Source: Dichotomicrobium thermohalophilum
GTDB lineage: Bacteria > Pseudomonadota > Alphaproteobacteria > Rhizobiales > Rhodomicrobiaceae
Direction: 5' to 3'
Length of the DNA stretch: 64,000 nt
NCBI RefSeq assembly: GCF_003550175.1
Contig: NZ_QXDF01000001.1
Span: 1,140,501 to 1,204,500, forward strand
Shown: positions 37,098 through 46,467 of the stretch, piece after piece
Position numbering within the stretch: position 1 is the first letter of the stretch
Layout: each line of letters opens with the position of its first letter
The notes under the pieces: generated by a model
The model's database searches: none
The model's input: only the letters and a program-made list of their open reading frames with translations
What the model was told of the DNA's origin: nothing
Position numbers and translations under genes: made by a program

Positions 37098-37451
37098 ATG
37101 AAATCTGCCGCGCTTGCTGCCTTCATTGTCCTGGCTATGGCCTTAGCGCCGGGTGTTCACGCGCATTCTGGATTGGTCGCAAGTTCCCCGGCAGACGGCA
37201 AAACCGTCAAGGGTGAGGTTTCTCGGATCAAACTAAAGTTCTCTCAGGCGGTCCGGGTCACGCTGGTGCGCGTAAGGTCGCAGGATGCCGACCCGGTGGA
37301 GCCGAAATCCGATCTTCCCGCTGCGTTCGTCCAGACGGTAGAGGTCGCTGTACCCACGCTGGATCCCGGCACCTATGACGCGAAGTGGACCGCCGTGGCA
37401 CAGGATGGGCATGTCATGAGCGGCGCGTTCTCCTTCACTGTCGCGGACTGA
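37098..37451 (+). CDS. copC: Copper resistance protein CopC family
   Basis: 117 residues. Signal peptide ends GVHA at about 22, leaving a mature N-terminal His (HSGLVASSPADG), the usual Cu(II) ligand of CopC. The C-terminal half has AVAQDGHVMSGAFSF with a conserved Asp-Gly-His. The fold is a small beta-barrel. No Met-rich Cu(I) loop is obvious, so it is likely a Cu(II)-only member. It precedes CopD by one base, a standard pair that takes copper from periplasm to inner membrane. Confidence 0.92.
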   Translation: MKSAALAAFIVLAMALAPGVHAHSGLVASSPADGKTVKGEVSRIKLKFSQAVRVTLVRVRSQDADPVEPKSDLPAAFVQTVEVAVPTLDPGTYDAKWTAVAQDGHVMSGAFSFTVAD

Positions 37452-37452
37452 G

Positions 37453-38307
37453 ATGGCGCTGGCCGAGGCGGACGGGCTCGCTGTCCTGCTGCGGATGGCG
37501 GTCTATGGCGGCACCGTGCTCGCCGCAGGCGCGGTGCTGTTTCGGCTGAGTTTTCCCGCACTGCTGGTCGATCCCGCGCTGCGGAAGCAGCTTTGGTTTG
37601 GCGCGGGCCTTATCATCATCTGTGAGCCGCTGCGCTACCTCCTGTTTCTCCAGCAAATCGCCGGTGGCGATCTCGCGCTGGCCCTCTCGCCGTCGATGCG
37701 CTGGATTGGCATGGAGACGCCGCTGGGCCAGGCGGCGGTCGTTCGGGTGGCCGCGGTGGTCGTCATGCTGGTTGCCGGTTTGCGCTGGCGGGCGCTGGGG
37801 CTCGCTGCGACAGGGGCGATGATCGGCGCGTATCTGATCGAGGGGCACACGGCTTCGAGCGATCCAAGGGCCCTGCTCGCGCCGCTATTGTTCGTGCATC
37901 TGCTTGCCGTTCATTGGTGGATCGGAGGGTTGCCAGGCTTGTTCGCCGCCAGCGGCTCGGCACCGGCCCGGGACCTCGCCCGGGCAGTCCGGCGCTTCGG
38001 TAATTTCGCGGCGTGGGCCGTGGGCGCGCTGGTGATCGCGGGCGGTATTCTTCTGGGCTTGCTGACCGGCTGGCGGCTCGATCTCGCCAGCGGCTATCAA
38101 CAATCGTTCCTGCTGAAGCTGGCTGCGGTGGCACTGATCCTTGCGACGGCAGCCCTCAACAGGTGGCGCCTGACACCTGCGCTGGAAAGCAATTCCGAGA
38201 CCGGCCGGGAAGCATTGCGGACATCGCTCATCGTCGAGATGGTTGTCTCCGTGCTTATCTTGCTGGCGACGGCGCTGGCCATCTCGTTCCCGCCCGGCGG
38301 GCATTAG
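37453..38307 (+). CDS. copD: Copper resistance protein CopD family
   Basis: 284 residues and about eight membrane helices. Matches CopD by the opening hydrophobic helix with Arg (AVLLRMAVYGGTVLAAGAVLF), IEGHTASSDPR and HLLAVHWWIGGLPGLFAA, whose His residues are likely copper ligands, and by LLTGWRLD later. Start one base after the CopC stop, so the two are co-expressed. A second copper locus exists at 10-11 kb. Confidence 0.9.
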   Translation: MALAEADGLAVLLRMAVYGGTVLAAGAVLFRLSFPALLVDPALRKQLWFGAGLIIICEPLRYLLFLQQIAGGDLALALSPSMRWIGMETPLGQAAVVRVAAVVVMLVAGLRWRALGLAATGAMIGAYLIEGHTASSDPRALLAPLLFVHLLAVHWWIGGLPGLFAASGSAPARDLARAVRRFGNFAAWAVGALVIAGGILLGLLTGWRLDLASGYQQSFLLKLAAVALILATAALNRWRLTPALESNSETGREALRTSLIVEMVVSVLILLATALAISFPPGGH

Positions 38308-38312
38308 CTCGC

Positions 38313-39320
38313 TCACAGACGCGCGGCGCGGAACGTGTCGCAGGCCTGGAGCTGGCCGCTCTCCAGCCCGTGGCGGAACCAGCGCACCCGTTGCTCGGAA
38401 GTGCCGTGGGTGAAGGCATCCGGCACGACCCGGCCCTGGGTACGGCGCTGGATTGTGTCGTCGCCAATGGCGCTCGCGGCGCGGAGTCCTTCCTCGATAT
38501 CGCCCTCTTCGAGAATGCCTTTCTCCCGGTCTATGCGGTTGGCCCACACCCCGGCGAGGCAGTCGGCCTGTAGCTCCATGCGGACCTGAAGCGCGTTGGC
38601 CTGTCGTCCGCCCACACTTTGCTGCGCCTGGCGCACCGTGTCCGCGATGCCGAGCAGCGTTTGCACGTGATGCCCAACTTCATGGGCGATCACATAAGCC
38701 TGCGCGAAGTCACCCGGCGCGCCGAACTGCTGACGGAGCTGCCGATAAAAGCTGAGGTCGATGTAGACCGTCTCGTCCAGCGGGCAGTAGAACGGCCCCA
38801 TTGCCGCCATGCCCGCGCCGCAGCGCGTGCGTGTATAGCCGGAGAACAGCACCAGCTTTGGCTCGCGGTACGTGCGACCGAACGACTGGAACGCCTTTCG
38901 CCAGACATCCTCGGTATCGGCAAGAATCACGCCGACGAAGCGGGCGAGCTCATCATCGCTGCGGCTGCCCGTGCCGGGTTTGGGGACCTGGCGCTGTGCG
39001 CGGGTTGTCTCGTCCGCATCGGGCAGGCCCGGGATGTTCAGGTCCGGGAAAGTTGCTTCCCGGTCCGCTTGAGGACCCGGCGCGCCGCCGGTCAGGATCA
39101 CGCGTGGGTCGACGCCCAACAGCAGCAGCAGGCCGAGGATCACCAGTATCCCAAGGATGCCAAGTCCCGAACTGCGTCCGGCCCGTCCGCGGGGCAGGGG
39201 GATGCGCATCCCGCGCCCGCGCCGGCTGCCGGGAAAGGGAAACGGAAAACCGCGCCGCCCCGGCTGGCCGCGCCGATCCTCGATATTCTCGCTTTGCCTG
39301 CGTCCGCGCCAGCGAACCAT
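38313..39320 (-). CDS. Neutral zinc metallopeptidase, YpfJ/KPN_02809 family
   Basis: 335 residues from ATG 39320. A Gly/Arg/Pro-rich N-terminus (about 1-45) precedes a single membrane helix ([17 protein letters not shown]), then an external peptidase domain. Zinc site HEVGHH near 208-213, with [13 protein letters not shown] downstream giving the third ligand, and [23 protein letters not shown] upstream (in two parts). The N-terminal pattern [18 protein letters not shown] is typical of the family. Its substrate is unknown. Stop is 5 bases from the convergent CopD stop. Confidence 0.93.
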   Translation of the reverse strand: MVRWRGRRQSENIEDRRGQPGRRGFPFPFPGSRRGRGMRIPLPRGRAGRSSGLGILGILVILGLLLLLGVDPRVILTGGAPGPQADREATFPDLNIPGLPDADETTRAQRQVPKPGTGSRSDDELARFVGVILADTEDVWRKAFQSFGRTYREPKLVLFSGYTRTRCGAGMAAMGPFYCPLDETVYIDLSFYRQLRQQFGAPGDFAQAYVIAHEVGHHVQTLLGIADTVRQAQQSVGGRQANALQVRMELQADCLAGVWANRIDREKGILEEGDIEEGLRAASAIGDDTIQRRTQGRVVPDAFTHGTSEQRVRWFRHGLESGQLQACDTFRAARL

Positions 39321-39555
39321 GCCCTTCGTCTCTCGCTTGCAAGTCTTGACCGCCGGTATCCTGGCGGGACACCGCACATACTTAAGCCAGCGCCTGCTCC
39401 GGTGGTTCTGTCAATCGAAATCGCTGTGTGGAGAGGGGCCTGGCGGGCGATTAAGGCTGGCAAGGTATACCCCGAATTGATCGCCATCATAGAGCCGGTC
39501 ACTTTCTCGTTCGAGACTGGTCGCGAAATCGAACCGGAAAGACGGGGATCAGCCC

Positions 39556-41988
39556 ATGCACGATGAGACAAAGCCTCTCGACCCGCTGCCCGCGGAGCGC
39601 CTTTACCGAGAGGCCGATCTGTCCAATCTCGACTTCTCGACGACCGCCGACCTGGACCCCGCGCAGGGCCTCGTAGGCCAGGAGAGGGCCCTGGATGCGA
39701 TTCGCTTCGGCACCCAGGTCGACCGCGACGGTTTCAATCTGTTCGTGATCGGCCCGCACGGTGCACGCATGCAGGAGGCCGTGAAGGAACTGCTGGCCGA
39801 GGAAAAGCGGGAAGAGCCGCAAGCGGCACCGTCGGACTGGGTTTACGTCAACAATTTCGAGGACTCGGAAAAGCCCATCGCCATTGAGCTACCCGGCGGC
39901 CGGGCACGCAAGTTTCAGCGCGCGATGGACAAGCTGATCGAAGACCTGAAAAGCGCGCTGCCGGCCGTGTTCCAGAGCGAGGAATATCAGACGCGCAAGG
40001 GCGCGATCGACGAGGAATTCCAGAACAAACAGAACGAGGCGTTCTCGGAGTTGCGCGAAAAGGCCTCGGAAAAGAACATCGTCATCTTGCGCACGCCGAT
40101 GGGCTTTTCGCTGGCGCCAAGCCAGAACGGCAAGGTCGTGCCGCCCGAGGAGTTCAACAACTGGCCGGAGGAGAAGCGCGAGGAGATCAAGGAAACCATC
40201 CAGGAGCTGGAAAAGGAACTTGAGCACATCGTCAATCAGATCCCGCAATGGGAGAAGGAGCGGCGCGAGGAGCTGCGCAAGCTCAACCGGGAGACGGCAA
40301 GCTATGCGGTGGACCAGCTCATAGAGGAGACGAAGGAGGACTTCAGCGACCTGCCCAAGGTGGTCGAGCACATCGACGCCGTGCGCGATCATATCGTCGA
40401 GAACGTCGAGACCTTCGTCCAGAATACCGAGGGCGAAAAACAGGGGCAGATGCCGGAGACCCGCGCGGGAAGTCCGTTCGACCAGTACAAGGTCAACGTC
40501 CTCGTCTCGCAAAGCGACACTGAAAGCGATGTGCCGATCGTCCAGGAGTTTCATCCGACGCTGAGCAACCTGATCGGCCGGATCGAGCACATTCCGGTCC
40601 AGGGCGCGCTGATCACCAATTTCCTGCTCATCAAGGCCGGTGCTTTGCATCGGGCCAATGGCGGATATCTGTTGCTCGATGTGCGCCAGCTGCTCACCGA
40701 GCCGTTCAGCTGGGCGGCGCTCAAGCGCACGCTGCAGCGCGGTGAGATCGCCATTGAGGACGTGGCGCGCTTCATGGGGCTGACCAGCACGGTTTCGCTG
40801 GAGCCCGATCCGATCCCGATGAACCTGAAGGTGATTCTGTTCGGCGACCGGCTGCTCTATTTCCTGCTCTCGGCGTTCGACCCCGAAGTGCAGCAGCATT
40901 TCAAGGTGCTGGCAGACTTCGAGAACGACTTTCGCCGCAACCCGGAGAATGAGGCCGTGCTCGCGCGGCTCGTGGCCGCGATCGCCGAGCGCAAGGAATT
41001 GCGCGCGCTTGACCGGGAGGCGGTGGCGCGCGTGCTTGAACATGCTGCGCGGCTGGCCGAGCATTCCGAAAAGCTTTCACTGCTGACTGAGCAGTTGCAG
41101 GATGTGCTGATCGAATCCGATTTCCGGGCCAAGCAGGCGGGGCGGGAGAAGATTGGCCGCGAGGATGTTCAGCAGGCGCTTGATGCGCGTATCCAGCGCG
41201 CGGCCCGCATCCGCGACCGGATGCAGGAGTCCATCCTCGAGGACGTCGCGCTCATCGACACCGAAGGCACCAAGCCGGGCCAGATCAATGGCCTCAGCGT
41301 CATGCAGCTCGGCGGCTTCAGCTTCGGGCGGCCCACGCGCATTACCTGTCAGGTGCGGCCCGGCTCCGGGAAGGTCGTGGACATAGAGCGCGAAGTCGAA
41401 CTCGGCGGGCCCGTTCACTCCAAGGGCGTGATGATCCTCTCCGGCTATCTTGCCGGGCGCTATGCGCTCGACACCCCGATGTCGCTGTTCGCCAGTCTGG
41501 TCTTCGAGCAGTCCTATGGCGGCGTGGAGGGTGACAGCGCATCGTCGGCGGAACTTTACACGCTGCTATCCTCGCTTGCCGACGCCCCGCTGCGCCAGGA
41601 CCTGGCCGTGACAGGCTCGGTCAACCAGCGCGGCGAGGTGCAGGCCATCGGTGGCGTGAATGACAAGATCGAGGGCTTCTTCGACATCTGCAAGGCGCGC
41701 GGTTTGACGGGCAAGCAGGGCGTCTTGATCCCGCAATCCAACGTTCAGCACCTGATGCTGCGCGAAGACGTCATCGAAGCGTGCCGGAATGGCGCGTTCG
41801 CCATCTATCCCGTCCGCCATGTCGATGAGGGCATCAGCCTCCTCACCGGCCTGGATGCCGGCGAGCGGGGGGACGACGGCCATTTCCCCGAGAACAGCGT
41901 CAACCGGCGCGTGGAGGACAAGCTGCGCCACTTCGCCACGATCCGCCGGGAATTCGCCAGGCAGCAATCGCGTGAGGCCAGCGAATGA
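39556..41988 (+). CDS. LonB-like ATP-dependent protease (AAA_32/Lon-protease domain)
   Basis: 810 residues. N-terminal ATPase-like region, a long charged coiled-coil insertion (about 150-290, Glu/Lys/Gln-rich), the second ATPase lobe (about 330-560) and a C-terminal Lon peptidase (about 590-780). The catalytic Ser lies in EGDSASSAELY near 659 and Lys in GGVNDKIEGFF near 704. At the position of Walker A (about 62-75) the sequence is FVIGPHGARMQEAV and lacks Gly-Lys-Thr; the later LLLDVRQLLTEPF region stands for Walker B. This group (e.g. AsrA-type) commonly has weakened P-loops. It overlaps the next gene by ATGA. Confidence 0.88.
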   Translation: MHDETKPLDPLPAERLYREADLSNLDFSTTADLDPAQGLVGQERALDAIRFGTQVDRDGFNLFVIGPHGARMQEAVKELLAEEKREEPQAAPSDWVYVNNFEDSEKPIAIELPGGRARKFQRAMDKLIEDLKSALPAVFQSEEYQTRKGAIDEEFQNKQNEAFSELREKASEKNIVILRTPMGFSLAPSQNGKVVPPEEFNNWPEEKREEIKETIQELEKELEHIVNQIPQWEKERREELRKLNRETASYAVDQLIEETKEDFSDLPKVVEHIDAVRDHIVENVETFVQNTEGEKQGQMPETRAGSPFDQYKVNVLVSQSDTESDVPIVQEFHPTLSNLIGRIEHIPVQGALITNFLLIKAGALHRANGGYLLLDVRQLLTEPFSWAALKRTLQRGEIAIEDVARFMGLTSTVSLEPDPIPMNLKVILFGDRLLYFLLSAFDPEVQQHFKVLADFENDFRRNPENEAVLARLVAAIAERKELRALDREAVARVLEHAARLAEHSEKLSLLTEQLQDVLIESDFRAKQAGREKIGREDVQQALDARIQRAARIRDRMQESILEDVALIDTEGTKPGQINGLSVMQLGGFSFGRPTRITCQVRPGSGKVVDIEREVELGGPVHSKGVMILSGYLAGRYALDTPMSLFASLVFEQSYGGVEGDSASSAELYTLLSSLADAPLRQDLAVTGSVNQRGEVQAIGGVNDKIEGFFDICKARGLTGKQGVLIPQSNVQHLMLREDVIEACRNGAFAIYPVRHVDEGISLLTGLDAGERGDDGHFPENSVNRRVEDKLRHFATIRREFARQQSREASE

Positions 41989-42854
41989 CGGTCACGATCC
42001 ACACGCACCACTTCAGGCGTCTGATCCTCGGCCTGTCGCCGGGCAGTAGACGGGACTCGGCCGAAACCGCGGCAGATCTGGCGCGACTTCTCGATGTCGA
42101 GTTGTTCGGCCTCTTTCTGGAGGATGCTGGCTTGCGCGAGTTGGGCAACATCTCGGTGGCGCGAGAATTCCGCCCGTTGGGGGGCGGTTGGCGCCCCATT
42201 CGGGCAGAGCAGATGGCACGCGATCTGGACGAGGCGGCGCGCGAGGCGGAGCGGGCCTTCTTCGCCGCGGCGCATCGGATGGCGCGACGGCATCAGTTCG
42301 AGGTGCGGCGCGGGCCGATTGCCGACGCCATCGCCAGCCTGTCCGAGACGAACGACATCGTGATGATCTCCGAGCCGGGGAGCGCCGCCGAGCGGGCGAC
42401 CGCCCAGTTCTCGGCGCTGGTCGAGGCCGCATTCCGCTCGTCCGCGGCCGTGCTGCTCGTGCCGACGGAGATCGCGCGACGAACCGGTCCGGTGGTCGCG
42501 ATCGCTGCCAAGCCGGATGATCCGTGTATCCAGACGGCCGCTGGCATTGCGGCGATGGCGGGCGAGCCGCTCGTGGTGCTTCAGGCCTATGACGGCGCAA
42601 CGGGCGGACAGGTCGACGTGCTTGCCGGGGCGGGCCTGACGGTCCGCGCGGTGCAGGTCGGGGCCGCTGGCATCAGCGACCCCGTCGTGTGTGTGGAGGC
42701 CCTGGCTCTGATCGGCGAACGGCTGATGGTGATGAGCCATACGCACGCAGCTCGAACCTTCGCGCCGGCGATGCTTGCCGCGCGGCGCGTGCCGGTATTG
42801 GTGCTGGAGCCGGAGCGCGGCGAGAGCGAACCCGCTCCCGTCGTTTCTGTCTAG
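41985..42854 (+). CDS. Universal stress protein-like
   Basis: 289 residues; two UspA-like halves are suggested by RLILGLSPGSRR at the start and GPVVAIAAKPDDPCIQTAAG near 165. The ATP-binding motif G2xG9G(S/T) is not clear in either half. The first half has helical insertions (DEAAREAERAFFAAAHRMARR). The start overlaps the Lon-like gene by 4 bases, so the stress protein and protease are coupled. Converges on alanine dehydrogenase with overlapping stops. Confidence 0.7.
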   Translation: MTVTIHTHHFRRLILGLSPGSRRDSAETAADLARLLDVELFGLFLEDAGLRELGNISVAREFRPLGGGWRPIRAEQMARDLDEAAREAERAFFAAAHRMARRHQFEVRRGPIADAIASLSETNDIVMISEPGSAAERATAQFSALVEAAFRSSAAVLLVPTEIARRTGPVVAIAAKPDDPCIQTAAGIAAMAGEPLVVLQAYDGATGGQVDVLAGAGLTVRAVQVGAAGISDPVVCVEALALIGERLMVMSHTHAARTFAPAMLAARRVPVLVLEPERGESEPAPVVSV

Positions 42855-43975
42855 GCCGTCTCCATCAGCTCCGCGAATGGCCGGTAGCGGTGGGGCAGGT
42901 CGAGCGCCTCGGCCACGGACTTGATGGTGAGCGTGCCGGCGTGGGTGTTGACGCCCTCGGCGAAGTCCGGATCGGATGCCAGCGCGCCCATGCCGCTGTC
43001 AGCCAGCCGCTGCACGTAGGGCAGCGTCGTTTTCACCAGCGCGCGGGTTGCGCTCATCGGATATGCTCCCGGCATGTTCGTCACGCAGTAATGGATGACG
43101 TCGTGCACGGTATATACGGGGTCGGAATGCGAGGTCGGCCGGCTTGTCTCGATGCAGCCGCCCTGATCAATGCTGACATCCACGATCACCGAGCCGGGCT
43201 GCATTGATGCGACCATATCTTCGCTCACCACATGCGGCGCGCGCGCCCCGCCGGGGAGCAGCACCGCGCCGATCACGGCGTCGGCGTCACGCACATGTTC
43301 GCGTATCGTCTCCTCGGATGACAGAACAGGTATCACGTCCGGGCTGATCTGCTCGCGAAGTTCATCGAAACGCTCTTCGAACAAGGTGAAGATGTAAGTC
43401 TCCGCGCCGCCACCGACGGCTGCGTGCGCTGCGTGCTGGCCCACCACGCCGTCACCGATCACGACCACCTTGCCATGCGGCTCGCCCATTATCCGTCCAA
43501 GCAGGACCCCCTTGCCGCCCGCGAATTTCGCCAGATAGTGCCGCGCCACGCTGGCGGACATGCTACCCGCCACAGCAGACATCGGCGCCAGAAGCGGCAG
43601 CTTGCCATCCGGCCCGCGCACCGTCTCATAGGCGATCGCGGTCACCTCGTTCTCCAGCAGCGCGTGCGTGAGGTTCGGATCGACGCCGGCAAGATGGAGG
43701 TAGGTGAACAGCATCTGCCCCGGCCGGAAATAGCCATATTCGCTTTCCAACGGTTCCTTGACCTTCAAGACCAGCTCCGCCGACCACGCCCCGGCCGTGT
43801 CGACCATGCGCGCGCCCGCAGCCTCATAGTCCGCATCCGTGAAGGCCGAGCCTTCGCCCGCGCTGTATTCGACAAGGACCTGGTGACCGGCATCGGTGAG
43901 CGTGCGCACGGCCGCCGGCGTCAGCGCGACCCGGTTCTCGTTGTTCTTGATTTCCTTGATGAGCCCGATCTGCAT
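42851..43975 (-). CDS. ald: Alanine dehydrogenase
   Basis: 374 residues. N-terminal MQIGLIKEIKNNENRVALTP, catalytic Lys and His in LKVKEPLESEYGYFRPG and TYLHLAG, the NAD fold VVVIGDGVVGQHAAHAA and the C-terminal SIDQGGCIETSRPTSH are all diagnostic. It converts pyruvate and ammonia to alanine reversibly with NAD(H). The divergent LysR gene is not directly adjacent to its start; about 100 bases separate the two same-strand genes. Confidence 0.95.
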   Translation of the reverse strand: MQIGLIKEIKNNENRVALTPAAVRTLTDAGHQVLVEYSAGEGSAFTDADYEAAGARMVDTAGAWSAELVLKVKEPLESEYGYFRPGQMLFTYLHLAGVDPNLTHALLENEVTAIAYETVRGPDGKLPLLAPMSAVAGSMSASVARHYLAKFAGGKGVLLGRIMGEPHGKVVVIGDGVVGQHAAHAAVGGGAETYIFTLFEERFDELREQISPDVIPVLSSEETIREHVRDADAVIGAVLLPGGARAPHVVSEDMVASMQPGSVIVDVSIDQGGCIETSRPTSHSDPVYTVHDVIHYCVTNMPGAYPMSATRALVKTTLPYVQRLADSGMGALASDPDFAEGVNTHAGTLTIKSVAEALDLPHRYRPFAELMETA

Positions 43976-44077
43976 GCCTGCCTCTTTTCGTTTTTGAGAC
44001 CGCCAGTTTCGTTTTGCGCCATGCAGTCTAGCACGAATGAGCGGTGTTCGCGCAGTGGATGCGGCAATTTTGTGGCG

Positions 44078-45031
44078 CTAAGCGCCGTATCGGGCGGGCA
44101 GCGAGATGGTGGAGGGCACCTCGCCGGCGACGAATTCCTTGCCGGGAAAATCTGCGCGCGTTGCCGCCTGAAGCGCTTCAATGAAGGCGGCGGCTACAGG
44201 GGCCATGTAGCGGCGCGGATCCCAGACGACCGACATCGCGCAGCCTAGCTGTCTGTCGCCGCGATACAGCCGGACGACGTTGGCGTGTAACTGTGCGAGC
44301 AGGACGGTCGAGGGAATGATCGCGGTGCCAAGCCCGGCTGCCACGAAGGCGAGGAGACAGTGCGGGCTGGCGCTTTGCATCATCGCTGCCGGTTGGATGC
44401 CGGCCGCTTCGCAGGCGCTGTCAAAAAGCTGGCGCGTCATGAAGTGCCGGCGCATCAGCAAGAGGTTCTCGCCCGAAAGCGCGGTCACATCCAGCCAGGA
44501 ACGCCCCAGATGGGGGCTGTCGGATGGCAACACCGCCAGCACGCCAAGCGGAAACAGTTCCCGTCCGGCCAGCGGCGAGCCCGCCACACGACCGGCGATC
44601 GCTAGGTCGAGCCGGCTGCGTTCGATCTGTTCGGAAAGGCGTGCCGAGCCGTCTTCGACCAGGGTGATCTCGACGTCAGGAAAGTCTTCCTGAAAGCCGG
44701 GCAAGAAGGGTGCAAGCACGCTTTCCAGCGTCTGCGGTGTCGCGCCGATGCGCAGCCGCCCCGCCGAGCCGCCCGAAAGTTCGCCGGCGCGGCGCGTGAT
44801 GGCGTCCGCATCGCTCAGCACCGTCTGGCAGCGCTGCAGCAACTCCTCTCCCGCAGCGGTGAGCGCAATCGTGCGGCCGAGCCGGTCGAAGAGGCGCACA
44901 CCCAGTTCCTCCTCGAAGAGCTGAATTTGGCGCGAAAGGGCGGACTGGCTGATGTTCAGCCGCTCCGAGGCGCGGGAGTAGCTCAGCTCTTCGGCCACCG
45001 CCGCGAAATAGCGCATCTGCCGCAAATCCAT
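44078..45031 (-). CDS. LysR-family transcriptional regulator
   Basis: 317 residues. HTH in residues 1-60 (MDLRQMRYFAAVAEELSYSRASERLNISQSALSRQI in two parts) and an effector domain with two alpha/beta lobes (GRLRIGATPQTLE; VAAGLGTAIIPSTVLL). Divergent from the acyl-CoA dehydrogenase gene, the standard LysR arrangement, so that gene is the likely target; effector unknown. On the other side it lies upstream of ald on the same strand with 102 bases between. Confidence 0.92.
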   Translation of the reverse strand: MDLRQMRYFAAVAEELSYSRASERLNISQSALSRQIQLFEEELGVRLFDRLGRTIALTAAGEELLQRCQTVLSDADAITRRAGELSGGSAGRLRIGATPQTLESVLAPFLPGFQEDFPDVEITLVEDGSARLSEQIERSRLDLAIAGRVAGSPLAGRELFPLGVLAVLPSDSPHLGRSWLDVTALSGENLLLMRRHFMTRQLFDSACEAAGIQPAAMMQSASPHCLLAFVAAGLGTAIIPSTVLLAQLHANVVRLYRGDRQLGCAMSVVWDPRRYMAPVAAAFIEALQAATRADFPGKEFVAGEVPSTISLPARYGA

Positions 45032-45092
45032 GGGCCACTCATATCAGAATTCGATAGGTCAGCGAAGAAAATTGCATTGGACAAATAGTTGG

Positions 45093-45128
45093 GCTTGCAA
45101 GCACACTCGTGTTCACAAAAACGTGAAC
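45093..45128. promoter_or_regulatory. Palindromes in the divergent LysR/acyl-CoA dehydrogenase region
   Basis: GCTTGCAAGC (45093-45102) is a perfect 10-base palindrome, and GTTCAC (45111-45116) / GTGAAC (45123-45128) form perfect arms with a 6-base spacer. Two adjacent dyads in this position fit LysR-type recognition and activation half-sites. The motif lies 58 bases before the acyl-CoA dehydrogenase start. Confidence 0.5.
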
Positions 45129-45185
45129 TTAAGGCGCAGGCGCGTCAGCGCCTGCCAATCAGACCAAGTCAACGGGTCACGAACG

Positions 45186-46349
45186 ATGCACCGGGAAACG
45201 CCTCAACAGACCGAACTGCGTGCCCGCGCGGCGCATTTTGCAAATGATCAGGTCGCGCCGCACATCGCGGAGATGGACCGGACGAACGAATATCCCTGGC
45301 ACATCGTCGAAGGGCTCGCCCGCGAAGGGTTCATGGGAATGACCATCCCGCAAGCCTATGGCGGCGGCGGGCGGAGCCTGATGGACATGGTCGTGGTCGT
45401 GGAGGAACTCGCGAAGGTGTTCGGCACGATCGCGCGCATCGTGGTGGACGCCAACACCGCGATTCCGAAGGCCATACTGGAACACGGCACCGAAGAACAG
45501 AAGCGGACCTGGCTCCCGAAAATCGTGAAGGGCGACAAGCCGGCCATTGCGATTACCGAGCCGGAGGCTGGCTCGGCGGCCACGTCCATGACCACCAGCG
45601 CCGTGCGCGAGGGCGAGGATATCGTCCTGAACGGCAAGAAGTGCTGGATCACCGGCGCGGGCGTTTCGCGCACCTACCTTGTTTTCGCGCGCTTTGGCGA
45701 GACGCCGGGCGCCGAGGGCATCGGCGGCGTATTGGTCAGCGCCGACACGCCGGGGCTGTCCGTGGCTCGCGTGCCAATGATGATGGGCCTGCGCGGGATG
45801 CCGGAGGGCGAGGTTGTTTTCGAGCATTGCCGCGTGCCGGCGGAAAACCTGCTCGTCCCGCCGGGGGACGGCTTCAAGAAACTCATGCGCTGCTACAATC
45901 TGCAGCGGGTCGGTGCGGCGACGGTGGCGCTGGGTATCGCTCAAGGGGCGCTCGACCTCGCAGTGGATTACGCCGCTGCGCGCAAGCAGTTCGGTCAGCC
46001 CATCGGCGATTTTCAGGGCATCCGCTGGAAGCTGGCCGACATGCACATCAAGCTGGAGTCCGGTCGAATGCTCGTGCACCGCGCGGCGAGCGAGCTGACC
46101 AATGGCTACCCCAACAAGGTGAACGCCGCGCTTGCCAAGGTCTCGACCGCCGAGGCAGCCATCGAGGTGACCAACGCGGCGCTGCAGATCCACGGCGCGA
46201 ACGGCTATTCCTGCGATTATCCGGTCGAGCGGATGGTACGCGATGCGCGGATGTTTGCCATCGGCGGCGGCACCGCGGAGATGCAGCGCAACCTGATCGG
46301 TGAAGAGCTGATAACGCAGCGCGCCAAGCGGCTGAAGGATGTCGCTTAG
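45186..46349 (+). CDS. Acyl-CoA dehydrogenase
   Basis: 387 residues from ATG 45186; an in-frame upstream extension to 45030 lacks family sequence. FAD-dependent dehydrogenase with the conserved ITEPEAGSAATSM, WITGAGVSRTYLVFA, the region YAAARKQFGQPIGDFQGI and the C-terminal IHGANGYSCDYPVERMVRDA. In the usual position of the catalytic base Glu near 370 there is VRDARMFAIGGGTAEMQRN, so the active-site Glu is not certain. Substrate unknown, probably a short or branched acyl-CoA. Transcription likely controlled by the divergent LysR protein. Confidence 0.88.
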   Translation: MHRETPQQTELRARAAHFANDQVAPHIAEMDRTNEYPWHIVEGLAREGFMGMTIPQAYGGGGRSLMDMVVVVEELAKVFGTIARIVVDANTAIPKAILEHGTEEQKRTWLPKIVKGDKPAIAITEPEAGSAATSMTTSAVREGEDIVLNGKKCWITGAGVSRTYLVFARFGETPGAEGIGGVLVSADTPGLSVARVPMMMGLRGMPEGEVVFEHCRVPAENLLVPPGDGFKKLMRCYNLQRVGAATVALGIAQGALDLAVDYAAARKQFGQPIGDFQGIRWKLADMHIKLESGRMLVHRAASELTNGYPNKVNAALAKVSTAEAAIEVTNAALQIHGANGYSCDYPVERMVRDARMFAIGGGTAEMQRNLIGEELITQRAKRLKDVA

Positions 46350-46362
46350 CGACGGTTGTCCC

Positions 46363-46447
46363 GTCATTGCGAGCGAAGCGACGCAATCCAGCGTCTAATG
46401 TCTCGCTCGGGGGCTAGATTGCTTCGGCCTGGCGGCCTCGCAATGAC
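46363..46447. repeat. Intergenic palindromic repeat (REP/MITE-like)
   Basis: An 85-base element bounded by 11-base perfect inverted arms GTCATTGCGAG (46363-46373) and CTCGCAATGAC (46437-46447), with a further inner pairing between GCGAAGCGACGCAATCCAG and TAGATTGCTTCGGCC. The CGTCATTGCGAG...GCAATCC pattern is a dispersed repeat I recognise from many bacterial intergenic regions. It lies between two convergent genes and may form a long RNA hairpin that ends both transcripts. Confidence 0.85.
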
Positions 46448-46467
46448 AAGTGGCGCCTCCGCGACCG

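Noticed and set aside
45177-46367. 396-codon minus-strand frame antisense to acyl-CoA dehydrogenase
   Set aside because: His/Arg/Gly-rich sequence without domain features; the plus-strand enzyme is clear.
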